From contig NC_051126.1 of the NCBI RefSeq assembly GCF_014839805.1, forward strand, positions 7,138,609-7,202,608: 64,000 nucleotides of DNA, read 5' to 3'. The position numbers and the translations under genes are program-made. The notes beneath the pieces are model-generated. The model had not been told where the DNA came from. It searched no databases and worked only from the letters and a program-made list of their open reading frames with translations. Origin of the DNA: Manduca sexta (Eukaryota > Arthropoda > Insecta > Lepidoptera > Sphingidae). Positions within the stretch are counted from its first letter, which is position 1. Each line of letters opens with the position of its first letter. Below, in pieces: positions 12,101 to 19,079 of this stretch.

Positions 12101-12216
12101 GATCACAAGAACAAGCAATCTAAAGAAATATTATTTCACAGCCGGACCCAGCGATTCAAGACGATCTGCAAGTCACGGACAGTGAGGAGGAGCCCGAAGA
12201 CGGATTGTGGTTTTAG
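1..12216 (+). CDS. Taf1: TAF1 (TFIID subunit 1), C-terminal 744 residues, 16 exons, 5' partial
   Basis: Largest subunit of TFIID, the nuclear complex that recognises core promoters and nucleates RNA polymerase II pre-initiation complexes. Exons I assign: 1-170 (runs off the window), 409-608, 1027-1111, 1472-1626, 2254-2427, 2976-3191, 3535-3679, 4176-4306, 4835-4997, 6244-6386, 6800-6971, 7761-7817, 8163-8255, 8721-8872, 11152-11256, 12142-12216. All introns are GT-AG and the exons sum to 2235 nt, a multiple of three, with no internal stop. Order of parts (residues of this fragment): end of the conserved central/RAP74-interacting region (about 57-145), Ser-rich insert (152-195), C2HC zinc knuckle (204-222), bromodomain 1 (about 297-405), bromodomain 2 (about 426-527), AT-hooks (567-573 and 589-596), acidic tail. 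It matches human TAF1 in domain order and motifs, but the acidic tail looks shorter. The N-terminal half lies upstream of the window. Identity is very secure; exact splice sites are inferred by eye. Confidence 0.96.
409..608 (+). CDS. Taf1: Taf1 exon b, conserved RAP74-interacting region
   Basis: After acceptor AACAG it encodes [20 protein letters not shown], then [19 protein letters not shown] and a basic helix. This closely follows the human TAF1 block C-terminal to DUF3591. The ATG at 369 is not a start: it lies in the intron before the acceptor. GC-rich compared with the flanking introns; the donor follows CAG in phase 0. Confidence 0.92.
957..987. repeat. Short perfect palindrome in intron b-c
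   Basis: Arms of 14 nt (956-969 and 974-987, GATCAATATCGATT and its complement) surround a 4-nt loop. It lies 40 bp before the acceptor of the next exon. No function is evident; the rest of this 418-bp intron is plain AT-rich sequence. Confidence 0.6.
1027..1111 (+). CDS. Taf1: Taf1 exon c
   Basis: It encodes [20 protein letters not shown] and a short linker, directly continuing the basic helix of the previous exon, as in human TAF1 (EQLRRLKRNQEKEK). Acceptor GTGTAG, donor A|GTAAGT; 85 nt, ending in phase 1. Confidence 0.9.
1472..1626 (+). CDS. Taf1: Taf1 exon d, Ser-rich insert
   Basis: It encodes a low-complexity Ser/Pro segment with a run of six serines and three arginines, then KPDLKLK, the conserved lead-in to the zinc knuckle. 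It contains IKQEP, a fit to the SUMO consensus psi-K-x-E (Lys175 of this fragment). Much of the exon is absent from human TAF1, so this part is lineage-specific. Confidence 0.88.
1727..1993 (-). repeat. Retroelement 3'-tail family C, copy 1
   Basis: Read on -, it ends in the family hallmark: a segment ending ACCATCAGGCGAACGGCAAG, then TCATTCAAAGCAATA and an A-rich tail. Seven copies occur in the window in both orientations. The 3' A tail suggests a non-LTR (LINE or SINE-like) origin; I cannot name the parent. Located in Taf1 intron d-e. Confidence 0.75.
2009..2178 (+). mobile_element. SINE family A, 3' half
   Basis: Matches the body of the full SINE at 10742-11000 (TCAGTATCAGCGCGGAGTCT, CTATCACATCATGGGA, GTGTGAGTGTG tail) but lacks the tRNA-like head with A and B boxes. 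It sits directly after a family C copy in intron d-e, so this intron is mostly retroelement. Confidence 0.75.
2254..2427 (+). CDS. Taf1: Taf1 exon e, C2HC zinc knuckle
   Basis: It begins with [19 protein letters not shown], the CX2CX4HX6C zinc knuckle of TAF1, which in human TAF1 contributes to promoter DNA binding. An Ala/Pro/Asp-rich linker and [16 protein letters not shown] follow, matching the human VEGTKIVLGKQLI segment. Very GC-rich (codons mostly end in G or C) within an AT-rich setting. Acceptor GCGCAG, donor AAG|GTGAGA. Confidence 0.94.
2718..2852 (+). mobile_element. SINE family A, degraded 3' fragment
   Basis: Shares TTTGTGCTCGATACGGCAAT, TATCACATCAT and the terminal GGAATAAAAGGTGTGAGT with other family A copies. 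Strongly diverged, without the tRNA-like head. Lies in intron e-f. Confidence 0.6.
2976..3191 (+). CDS. Taf1: Taf1 exon f, basic linker and start of bromodomain 1
   Basis: It encodes an Arg-rich stretch, then [20 protein letters not shown] and [20 protein letters not shown], then PVNSK. This matches human [20 protein letters not shown] and the bromodomain 1 Z helix. Extremely GC-rich, especially in the Arg codons. Acceptor CTGCAG|CAA and donor AAG|GTACAT keep phase 0 on both sides. Confidence 0.93.
3535..3679 (+). CDS. Taf1: Taf1 exon g, core of bromodomain 1
   Basis: It encodes [20 protein letters not shown] and [20 protein letters not shown], with Gly completed across the splice. The YNG turn has the Asn (residue 381 of this fragment) that contacts acetyl-lysine in bromodomains; the DYxxIVxxPMDL motif is intact. 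Confidence 0.95.
3680..4175 (+). other. Intron g-h without recognisable elements
   Basis: 496 bp of AT-rich sequence between bromodomain 1 exons. I see several ATCGAT words and no coding segment or repeat shared with the rest of the window. Confidence 0.6.
4176..4306 (+). CDS. Taf1: Taf1 exon h, end of bromodomain 1 and interdomain helix
   Basis: It encodes [20 protein letters not shown] (C helix) and the charged linker [20 protein letters not shown], then DQ. This follows human [20 protein letters not shown] closely; the linker sets the spacing of the tandem bromodomains. Acceptor CTTTAG, donor CAG|GTAACT. Confidence 0.94.
4345..4796 (-). mobile_element. Helitron, 3' part, inverted
   Basis: On - it ends ...GCGGGCAAAAGCTAGT, the Helitron 3' end (CTAG followed by T). 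Upstream it shares with the 9598-10349 Helitron the CCCCCGCTGCATC, AAAAGTTCTAA and CCAATAGGAGTGGAGCA segments. The 5' end is missing. It ends only about 40 bp before the acceptor of exon i. Confidence 0.8.
4835..4997 (+). CDS. Taf1: Taf1 exon i, first half of bromodomain 2
   Basis: It encodes [20 protein letters not shown] and [20 protein letters not shown], then [13 protein letters not shown]. This is the Z helix and ZA loop of bromodomain 2, matching human [20 protein letters not shown] and later segments. The ATG at 4796 lies in the intron. Donor AAG|GTGAGA, phase 1. Confidence 0.95.
5187..5687 (-). mobile_element. Complete non-autonomous Helitron, 501 bp
   Basis: On - it starts A|TCTATACTTATAATAAATC and ends CTAG|T, the exact host A/T junction expected of Helitrons. 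It has a GC-rich hairpin-forming stretch (CGCGGGCGAAGCTGCGGG) before the CTAG. Inside are a CTGTCTGTCTGTC run and ACTACTCGACGGATTTTAAC. No coding capacity, so mobilised in trans. Lies in intron i-j. Confidence 0.85.
5880..6178 (-). mobile_element. Second Helitron family, 5' part
   Basis: On - it begins TCTTCTATATATATAAAAAT and continues GAATTGCTGTTCGTTAGTCT, with CTCGAGAACGGCTGAACAGA, a Helitron 5' end of a family I recognise from Lepidoptera. The host base before TC is A, as expected. No 3' CTAG end is visible; the lower boundary is approximate. Ends 65 bp before exon j. Confidence 0.65.
6244..6386 (+). CDS. Taf1: Taf1 exon j, second half of bromodomain 2
   Basis: It encodes [40 protein letters not shown] and TQEALEQ. 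The acetyl-lysine-contacting Asn is in AYNG (residue 504 of this fragment). Acceptor TACCAG, donor CAG|GTATGG. Confidence 0.95.
6440..6738 (+). mobile_element. SINE family B, copy 1
   Basis: Has a tRNA-like head with a B box (GGTTCGAAACC), a conserved body (AACATCGTGAGGAAACC, CCGCACTAGGCCAGCGTGG) and the 3' end CAGTGGGACAGTTTATAATA followed by an ATT-rich tail. Four copies in the window, all on +. Lies in intron j-k, about 60 bp before exon k. Confidence 0.8.
6800..6971 (+). CDS. Taf1: Taf1 exon k, post-bromodomain helix and AT-hook 1
   Basis: It encodes [20 protein letters not shown] (human YDEHLTQLEKDI), an acidic run, then [11 protein letters not shown], an AT-hook that should bind the minor groove of AT-rich DNA. 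Human TAF1 has no such hook; Drosophila Taf1 does. Ends in phase 1, so it can join several downstream exons without a frameshift. Confidence 0.93.
7018..7350. repeat. Repeat family D, copy 1 (about 330 bp)
   Basis: Aligns along its length with 9271-9580 in the same orientation (GTACTAGATTTGGCGTTCCG, TTCAACTGAATTGAAC, TTGTTGTTCAAGT, TTCAGATTTTGAACAA). Its end sequence (ATCGATATATAATATG...) also appears alone at 21611-21636 (inverted) and 25867-25893. Probably a mobile element; class unknown. Confidence 0.75.
7761..7817 (+). CDS. Taf1: Taf1 exon l, 57-nt AT-hook 2 exon, possible cassette
   Basis: After acceptor GACAG it encodes [19 protein letters not shown], a canonical AT-hook. The exon is 57 nt and enters and leaves in phase 1, so skipping it removes 19 residues without a frameshift. 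In Drosophila a cassette exon (12a, as I recall) adds an AT-hook to Taf1 and its inclusion responds to DNA damage and is high in testis. I infer this is the counterpart; use as a cassette is not visible in the sequence. Confidence 0.88.
8163..8255 (+). CDS. Taf1: Taf1 exon m, 93-nt acidic exon, possible cassette
   Basis: It encodes [20 protein letters not shown] and [11 protein letters not shown]. Symmetric phase 1-1, 31 codons, so it too can be skipped cleanly. Acidic/Ser context suits CK2 phosphorylation (inference). By position it could match the second Drosophila Taf1 cassette exon (13a). Confidence 0.85.
8578..8643. repeat. 27-bp inverted repeat, DNA-transposon ends
   Basis: Arms at 8578-8604 and 8617-8643 differ by one base and meet at CCCCTAA / TTAGGGG around a 12-nt AT spacer. 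The sequence (TTAGGGGCCGTTCAAG..., ...ATTACGTAAC) looks like terminal inverted repeats of a DNA transposon. Upstream, 8368-8410 and 8536-8580 carry two related G-rich direct copies (GTTACAYGGG...GGGGGTC), probably its decayed body. Lies 78 bp before exon n. Confidence 0.7.
8721..8872 (+). CDS. Taf1: Taf1 exon n, tail segment
   Basis: The acceptor is unusually strong: a run of T bases then CAAAG. It encodes a mildly acidic segment with [11 protein letters not shown] (SUMO-type IKRE, Lys655 of this fragment) and [20 protein letters not shown] see no counterpart in human TAF1. Donor AAG|GTAATA, phase 0. Confidence 0.85.
9271..9580. repeat. Repeat family D, copy 2
   Basis: Direct-orientation copy of 7018-7350, in intron n-o, ending 17 bp before the Helitron at 9598. 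About 310 bp, with numerous substitutions and one larger gap relative to copy 1 (a deletion near 9375). Confidence 0.75.
9598..10349 (+). mobile_element. Helitron, 752 bp, both ends intact, with internal tandem repeats
   Basis: Starts A|TCTATACTATTATATAAAG, has (TTTG)n at 9616-9638, and ends AAAAGCTAG|T. A terminal hairpin CGCGG...CCGCG lies at 10322-10337, 8 nt before CTAG. Three direct units start at 9644, 9777 and 9900, each with CTAATCTCAG(G/C)AACTACC, GATAGCCCTTTGTT, and ATCAYGCTAT...CAATAGGAGC. No Rep/helicase coding, so non-autonomous. Located in the 2.3-kb intron n-o. Confidence 0.88.
10742..11000 (+). mobile_element. SINE family A, full-length tRNA-derived copy
   Basis: The head is tRNA-like, with A box TGGCCTAGTTGT (10751-10762) and B box GGTTCGAATCC (10799-10809), giving an internal RNA polymerase III promoter. 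The body shares TCAGTATCAGCCCGGAGTCT and ATCACATCATGGGACGG with the copy at 28067-28320 and ends in a TGTGTG-rich tail. ORFs across it are not genes. Confidence 0.88.
11152..11256 (+). CDS. Taf1: Taf1 exon o, Met/Pro/Glu-rich tail
   Basis: It encodes [20 protein letters not shown] and [15 protein letters not shown] (35 residues, phase 0-0). FKEEP is another psi-K-x-E match (Lys712). Acceptor CTGTAG, donor CAG|GTAAGA. Confidence 0.85.
11526..11616. repeat. Foldback element, about 91 bp, last Taf1 intron
   Basis: The ends AATAGCCGG (11526-11534) and CCGGTTATT (11608-11616) pair with one mismatch. Inside, GAGCACTA pairs with TAGTGTGCTC and GTGGTGGGGGAT with ATCCCCCATCAC around a TGTAAT loop. 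The whole can fold into one long imperfect hairpin; probably a MITE. Confidence 0.65.
11706..12012 (-). repeat. Retroelement 3'-tail family C, copy 2
   Basis: Inverted copy in the last Taf1 intron. Carries the shared GGTAAGCGATACGACCGTCC, GCGCTCGCCATCCTGAGACG and GACATTGCGGTGGTACCTA segments. Ends about 130 bp before the last exon. Confidence 0.78.
12142..12216 (+). CDS. Taf1: Taf1 last exon, acidic C terminus
   Basis: After acceptor TTTCACAG it encodes [12 protein letters not shown] and [12 protein letters not shown], then TAG at 12214-12216. An acidic tail with a serine in DSEEE suits casein kinase 2. The human TAF1 acidic tail is longer. Confidence 0.9.
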   Translation, partial: PDPAIQDDLQVTDSEEEPEDGLWF

Positions 12217-12454
12217 ATTAATTATATACATAGCTATAGATATAGGTGATGTTATATTTGTTACAGAAATATCATTTTCATGAACTGTATATAAATGGCC
12301 GTTTTTATAATCAAATATAGATGAAGTACCTATTTTTTTTAACATTAAGTGCCCTTGAAAGCAAATGATTTTCCTATAATTTCTCTTTATATAAAATTTG
12401 GTAATAAACATTCAAGAGATCATTCGATATTACGTGTTAAATAATATTGTCTCT
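12217..12454 (+). other. Taf1: Taf1 3' UTR with candidate poly(A) signal
   Basis: AT-rich sequence after the stop, with a consensus AATAAA at 12403-12408, 187 nt beyond it. A later AATAAA at 13273-13278 would give a longer UTR running through the inverted-repeat element. Which is used cannot be told from sequence. Confidence 0.55.
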
Positions 12455-12687
12455 TAAGGGCCTGCGCATATAGGGCAGTACGCAGCTCAAATAATGTTTT
12501 ACTGTCAAACTATTATCGACATTGTTTTTATTGAAGTAATATTCAAAATCCATTAACAGAAAAATAAACTGCATTACATTGCTGTTTAATTAATATTTAA
12601 TATTAGTTCAATGAAGACAATGTCGATAATAGTTTGACAGTAAAACAGTCTTTGCGCTGCGCTCCGCTATATCTGCGTCAGCCCTTA
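12455..12687. mobile_element. Inverted-repeat element (MITE), about 233 bp
   Basis: Outer ends TAAGGGC (12455-12461) and GCCCTTA (12681-12687). Inner perfect 30-nt arms at 12496-12525 and 12617-12646 contain GTTTTACTGTCAAACTATT and its complement. GC-rich words CTGCGC and ATATCTGCG lie between the arm sets on both sides. The TTA bases at the ends may be a target duplication. Non-coding. Confidence 0.78.
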
Positions 12688-12696
12688 TAAACAATA

Positions 12697-14340
12697 TTGA
12701 GTAATTGTTTTCAAACTAATGCGGAAACTCAGCAGTTCTACACAAATGGATACCTTTTTATTTTCCAGATTTTTTTTTGCAGTATAAAAATATTGATTAG
12801 ATTATGACAGATTAGGGATGTCGCACACCTCAGTGGGAAATTGTGATCGCCTCGTAGTACGTAACACAAAGAAGCAAGTTGACAAACTGCTAACTGATGA
12901 CCTAATCATTTGTAATGTTTCTTTAGTTTGACTGGTACCGACTGAGTCTTGCATTAAGTTTAAATATTGCTGTTACACGATTGTGTGAAAAAGTATAAAA
13001 GATATATATATTATAAATACATATTATAACACGTATAAAATGAATATTATAAAATTAAACATCTTACAAAGTATTCTGTCTCAGAGGCGACATGATATCG
13101 TGCGCTAATGATTAATTACATTTTTCTTTCAAGGGTGAATTGGTATACACAATATATATATATAATATTTTTTCTTATCGTCATGTCATCAAAGGTCTGC
13201 AAATGAAATTTATTTGTACACTAGTAACATCGGTCATATATTTTATAATTAGTTTAATTATTTGAAACGTACAATAAAAATGTTATAATGTAGGTTTATT
13301 TTTATTTTGAAAGATACCCGTTATTATACATATGGGCGACGCCAAAATAAGCTTTAAGGATTTGCATCTGCACCAACGCACTATACTACATAATACTATA
13401 ATGTTCTTTTTGTTTTCGAATTAAAATCGTGCGGGTTTTTGAAAATGTTCTATCATAACAAAACCTCGATCGTCGATAGTTCCCATTGTTGCAGATTTAT
13501 TCAGTGATTTTTTTGTGATTTATTACTGGGCAGGGTGGTGCACGTGCGCCTACGTTGCGAAATATACTTTGGGAGCCCCAGCTCCCTTAGGATGTCCCAA
13601 AAAAACGCGACTTAAGTCGACGTTGTTTAATTTCGGTGTTTGTGATTGTTCGAAAGACCAATCCGTCAGTTACGTTTTAGTTCCTCAACCAGTCACAATA
13701 AAACGACACGAAATCATATCGTGTTTTTATGCCATATTCTAAGCACACTAATTTATCTTAGCATTATACAAAAAGATCCCAAAGTCACAAGTACTGGCAT
13801 TTAACGTGATATTACTATTAATAATTATTATTAACTGACAAAAATGCTTAAAATTGACCTCGAAGATATGAAAACATACAGTGAACTTCATACTGAAGCT
13901 TCAATCCAAAAGAGCTCTAAAACCCGTTATTCAAACACACGACGCACATTCACGAGTACGCTTAATCGAAGCATTATACAGAATAGGCATTTCTATTCAA
14001 ATATATTCAAAACAGATGTCTTCGGACGGCCGTTGTGAATAAACAAATACGTTTGTAGGTGCCGAAGTAGGCAGTCGGCGATACAACTATGATACATTTT
14101 CCACGTCTGCATTCTGTACAATGTTGCCGACTGGCTCTATGTTTATGCAAATGGCGTGGATGTTGCTCGTAGATTTACATTTGTCTTAAATTATCTCGAC
14201 ATTTGTGTTTTAAGACTCGATTGGTGTACAGCTTTGAAGTCGGCTTCTTGAGATGTTTCAAAGATGAAATGTTTTGTATACGACACGTAAATAAATACCA
14301 GCGGTATATCGTGGAAATTTCTGAAAGGGTACACCAACAT
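12697..14340. other. Intergenic, no gene recognised
   Basis: AT-rich sequence. 13515-13742 is more GC-rich and open in one frame (75 codons), but its composition is not protein-like and it has no recognisable motif. 13844-14038 is a similar chance ORF. Confidence 0.5.
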
Positions 14341-14354
14341 TTAGGTTCTTATAT

Positions 14355-14697
14355 GCATAAATGCAGTCTGCAAATCATTTTAACGATAACTAGATTTTAC
14401 ATAAGATACGAAAGGCGGCAGAAATTGTGGTATATCAATCCTTCGCCACCAGCCCCGGATCTATGGGCAAGCCAGGGCCTGTGCCCCGGGCGGCGAATTC
14501 AGACTTGGCAGACGCATCCACAACTCATCATTGACGCAATTTTGACTACTGAGACATTCAGTACTTTAAACATAAATTCTTTCCCGCGGGGCGCGAAATG
14601 ATAATGCAAAGGTAAAAATATAGGTGGTCGGGGGCGGCATTATCCAGATTTTGCCCCGCCTCTAAAAAATTCAAGATCCGAGACTGTTCGCCACTGA
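14355..14697. mobile_element. Decayed hAT-like fragments
   Basis: 14362-14452 resembles the right two-thirds of the hAT MITE at 50197-50331 (CAGTCTGCAAATCAT, GATACGAAAGG, end CCTTCGCCAC). It is followed by a GC-rich segment (GCCAGGGCCTGTGCCCCGGG) and ends near TTCGCCACTG at 14688-14697. No intact target duplication; probably nested remnants. Confidence 0.5.
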
Positions 14698-14761
14698 TAA
14701 ACACTAAAGAATAGTACACCACTCAGTATCATTTAGTATGAACAAAATTATACCCATATAG

Positions 14762-14968
14762 CGTCAAGCATTTAATTCCCGAAGGGATAGGCAGAGGCAC
14801 AGCTGGTGCAACTTTTTTTCGCCATGCGTATTCCGCTCCATGGTGTGATTAGGGGCGAGCCTATCACCAGTACTGAGTAGAAAGACCCAATATCATTGCT
14901 CAACTTGGGATCGAATCCGCGACCTCAGCACCGCAGTTGTAGCGTAATAGAACTACACCACCGAGCCA
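14762..14968 (-). mobile_element. SINE family A, inverted copy
   Basis: The reverse complement has GGTGGTGTAGTTCTATTACG (A-box region) and GGATTCGATCCC (B box, plus-strand 14907-14918), then AGGCTCGCCCCTAATCACAC and the 3' CCCTTCGGGAATTAAATGC end. About 200 bp, diverged. Confidence 0.75.
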
Positions 14969-16844
14969 ATCAATAAATAAAATACTAATATAACTTTGTT
15001 ACTTATATAATTTCTGAAATATACGCACACACATAAATGAAAAATAAAATTGTCCCAAAAAAAAATATAAAACTATAAAACAACAATAAAACTAAAATTA
15101 TAGCCGATAAAATGTTTCTTGTTGTGTCTACATTGATCCAAAAAACTAGATGCCCAAGTATTCTTCAAGACTTACTCAATAACTTGTCTTACAAATAATA
15201 CTTGGAGGCAGTTTTCGGCAAAATGTAAAAGCAACGCCCAGGCTTTATACGTCGCTTATAAAAGTAAATTGTATGAAGCGGGTAAGGTGACCATTAGGTC
15301 AATCAGACATCAATTCAAACTGTGAACTTTGACCAAAATTTTAAGTGAATTGACAGAATGCTGGTCAACATTAGACTATCAATTTGATTGCAGTAAGTCT
15401 GCAAGATAGCAAACTTAGAATATGTTATGTAGGTTCTTTGGTATAAAGTTTTTAGTTAAGTAAACACATTATTAGTCTAGCTGTAAAAAAAGAAGAAGTC
15501 TGTGAGACGCGAGGGAAGTTTCGAGAGCAAGATTTACATGGTTATTTAAATTTATTGACTGTAAGATGGATGTAATATGTTGAACAAGAATACGCAAATT
15601 ACTGGCGGTGGGGTACTTGGACGTCGTTGCTAACTGCTGTATTCTTATCTCCAATAACTTTTTTCAATTCATCGCATAAATAGACCAATCAGAATAAAGC
15701 TTTTTAAAAATGATTACAAATCAATTATTTTGATTGGATTATTTTCGGGATAAGATAGGAGATTAGGATTAGAATTGGGATCATTTATTGAAAATAGCCG
15801 TAAGAGTCGTGCATTGATAATTATCGAGCTGTTAAAACATCACTAAGGCCTATACAATTTATGTGAGCTAGACTGACTGTGCAAATCAAAATACATTCTG
15901 TTCTAAGTTATAATCGCATCAGCCCACATGGTACCCAATGAATTTGACATCAATCATCCCAAGGCATTGATTAAACATGCTAGATTGATAGTCTAATGGA
16001 TACTCGAATCGTTAGTTCCGGTGCAAAATAACAATGACATTAGGGACAATCGTAAGCAGCTATAACGCATCGACGTTACAGCTTTATATTATGATATACA
16101 GCGAGATATTAGATCTAAATAAATAGTATTATCTATAGGTTTTATTACTTCGAAATACACAAATCGATAGCTCCTAAGTAAACTACCGTATCTGACAATT
16201 GCGATTTACACTTTTATAGCGTTTCGTTATCTATGTACTGTAATATGCACCTTTGAGCTTTCTCAATTTACTAATTCAGTTTCAAACCCACTAAAAAGTT
16301 AATAAATAAAGATTTTTTTAATGGGTTCGGTAATAAACAGAAGATAAGGAAACGTTGAATCGTGAAAATCACACTTATTTAGATACTATAGTTTACTCAG
16401 GAGCCATCGAAATTTAACTGCTCAAGTGTTGAAAACCCAGCCAGCCAAAAAAGAGTTACATAAGCTTACCAGGCGATATACATTACAAATTGGCCGTATT
16501 GGGAATAGAGATGGATTTTCGGTAAATTTGAAATTTGCAATCATCGCAGCCAATCAAATTCGCACCGTGAAATGAATACAAATGAACCAAGTTTAATGCA
16601 CTTACTCAGGTGCCAGTTTTGCGAATAATCATGTTTGAATATTCATTACGATTTCAAGTATATTATATTGTTTTTTAATATCACGTTTTATGATTTTCAT
16701 TCTGAAGTATTTTTTACTCTATACAATAGGCTTTTGAAAGCTGAATATAAATCCATTAAGTACTTGGTTTGTGGTACTTATTAATATTTTACAATGAATT
16801 CATTTTAATTAAAATAAAAATAATCTTGCAGTGATGGTCTTTCA
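14969..16844. other. Intergenic, no gene recognised
   Basis: AT-rich single-copy-looking sequence. No ORF with protein-like composition and no repeat shared with the rest of the window. Confidence 0.5.
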
Positions 16845-16848
16845 TTAA

Positions 16849-18145
16849 CCCGGCGAGCGTGTGGCGGGGTATGTCATACCCCCCATGTTAATTACTGGCG
16901 TATATTTTTTGTGCCTGACTTTCAAACTTATAGTCTCTTTGAGTAGCTGGAGTTACAGGGTTGCGGAAGGTAATAGTGGGGTGATCACAGTGTCGCGGCA
17001 ACCTGCATTCGAGTTACACGCTTGCAAACTGAGTTCGGGTACGTGATACCCCGCCTCATAGCTGGTGTGACAAAAACTAAAATTGCTTTTTCTGCTATTT
17101 TAACCTATTTTCTTTGTTTAATTGTAGATTTTAATAGAAAATGGATGTTGAAAATAGTTAAAAACAACTTCGGTCTATGATAGAAGAGGTACTTACTAGA
17201 ACAGGGTTTCGCAAACTTTTATTTAGTGCGGACCACTAATGCCACCTTATGCGACCTTTTTGCGACCAAAGTCGTAATGTTTGGGTTGATGTTGTTCAGT
17301 TGGATTCTTAAATTTGTTTTTACTAGCAGTTTACTTCTGTATTTATTTATAGATATACAAGAGTGCAAAAGCGTGCACTTTATAGTTTTTCTTTTAACTT
17401 TTATTTTACTTGCGGATCCCCTGAGAGGGGCCCACGGGCCCCCAGGGGTCCTATGTTTCGTGAAAATCAGGGCAAAGACACTAAATGGACCGATTTCATC
17501 CGTAACTTAGGCTTGGCTTTAGTTTACGAACACCTGAAGATGTGAAATGACAAAAATATATATTTCGATTTATATACGTCAGAGAATTTCTTCCCAGATC
17601 AACGAATCACTTTCATCGACTCAAAATGTTCCTGGTCATTTTATTAGATGTAGAGATTACCCCAACAAAAATAATCATAAGACAAAATACTCATGAACAA
17701 GCTGAGGAAAGGCTATTAGTGTGGAGCATGCAATGTTTTTTTGCAAAAACTGCACAGATTTTATCTCCAGTTCCTAAGATGTTCCTAAATTTTTTTGTGA
17801 TTTTTTTTTAGTTTATAAAGAAAATTATTTCATATTCTATCATACGATTAAGTTTTTTTTATCATAAAACTGGTTTTACTTTAGTTCCTTTTAGTTTTTA
17901 AGAGACTGAAAGTGTTTGTTTGAAATTCAAAGTGACTTATACTATTACTTAGTAAAAAAATAAAATTGTTAAAATGGCGCGATTGTTTTATTTCCAATGC
18001 GTTATGATGGTATTGTCTTATTATACCAAAAAATAAATAGTATAATACTTCTTCAGAAACAAGTTTTATAGCCAATTTTTTTAAGGGGTATGTCATACCC
18101 TGCCTCATACTTCTTGTTACATTTTTTCACCACATGCTCGCCGGG
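16849..18145 (+). mobile_element. Decayed piggyBac-like DNA transposon, 1.3 kb
   Basis: Flanked by TTAA at 16845-16848 and 18146-18149, the piggyBac target duplication. Terminal inverted repeat CCCGGCGAGCGTGTGG pairs with CCACATGCTCGCCGGG with one mismatch. GGGGTATGTCATACCC palindromes lie just inside both ends. Internally a broken transposase C terminus is visible: TDFIRNLGLALVYEHLKM near 17488-17542, and a CGACNVFL cysteine motif near 17719-17742, split by stops and frameshifts. Much of the ORF is deleted; it cannot be active. Confidence 0.85.
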
Positions 18146-18149
18146 TTAA

Positions 18150-18900
18150 TTAATCAGTAAATTTAAAAACTTTTCAGTGATAAATTGAGAATTATAAAAG
18201 TATGATACTTTTGGAATGAAATATTTATATGAGTACCTATCTAACCTTTCTGTTTCCCAAAACCTACGGGGTCACACGTAGTTGTATAAATCATTTATTT
18301 ATTTATATTTCAGATTTCACTAACTATATTTCAAATACATTTCTTCAGGGTCAACGTGAACTTCCCATGCTATTAATTATTTGTAATCAATGGATTGTAT
18401 ATTATACCTTTTGATTAATTGATTGGCTTTAGATAATATCTATGTTTGAAAGTGTGTTCGCACCTCGTGTTATGGACTGAAAATGATAATATGTGTATAT
18501 GCTCCAGTGAAAAAGCACATTAGGTAACTTGGTATTTATTTTCTGTTAATGGAGTAGTTGTACATATACAACACTCATCAGAATCCAAGTATAACTAAGC
18601 ATTCTACCCGAACAACATATGGGCGAAAACATAGTTTTCTTACTACCTATGCCTGAATTTTATCGGTTTGAAATATTGCCTAACATTTTTCATAACGATT
18701 TTGGCGTGCTTCATTATCATATTTTGGGTCTCTTGCTAAAGTTTTCAGAGACCTAAAGTAGCCTTTTCAAGCGATATTTTTACAATTTGATTTATGGTTT
18801 CAGAATAAGTGATTTTGACTTTCGAAGTTTAGCGTAGGAGTTAGGACTAAGTTATACATATATTTACATGATTCATTATACATAATATAGTTCTAACATG
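18150..18900. other. Intergenic, no gene recognised
   Basis: AT-rich sequence with a chance 61-codon frame (18229-18414) and no domain-like composition. Confidence 0.5.
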
Positions 18901-18904
18901 TTAT

Positions 18905-19079
18905 AAAACCCGTCGCGCTTGTCTGAATGCGATAAACCAAAAAACTACCGAGCGGATTTCGATGAAATAGTTTGAGAACCGGGGAAGGGTATACGTTACT
19001 TTTTACCCCGAGAAAATGTAAAGCGGGTCTTTTAACCCAGAAAGACTGTCACGCGGACGAAGCCACGAGCAAAAGCTAG
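18905..19079 (+). mobile_element. Helitron 3' end fragment
   Basis: Shares CTGAATGCGATAAACCAAAA, the GGAAGGGTATACGTTACTTT segment and the terminal GACGAAGCCACGAGCAAAAG then CTAG with the 9598-10349 element. The base after CTAG is A, so the boundary is mutated. 5' truncated. Confidence 0.75.

Noticed and set aside
13515..13742. 75-codon frame as a Cys-rich peptide
   Set aside because: No signal peptide pattern or family spacing; kept only as part of a GC-richer island.
17226..17811. Three short frames as independent genes
   Set aside because: They lie inside the decayed piggyBac element; one includes remains of its transposase C terminus.
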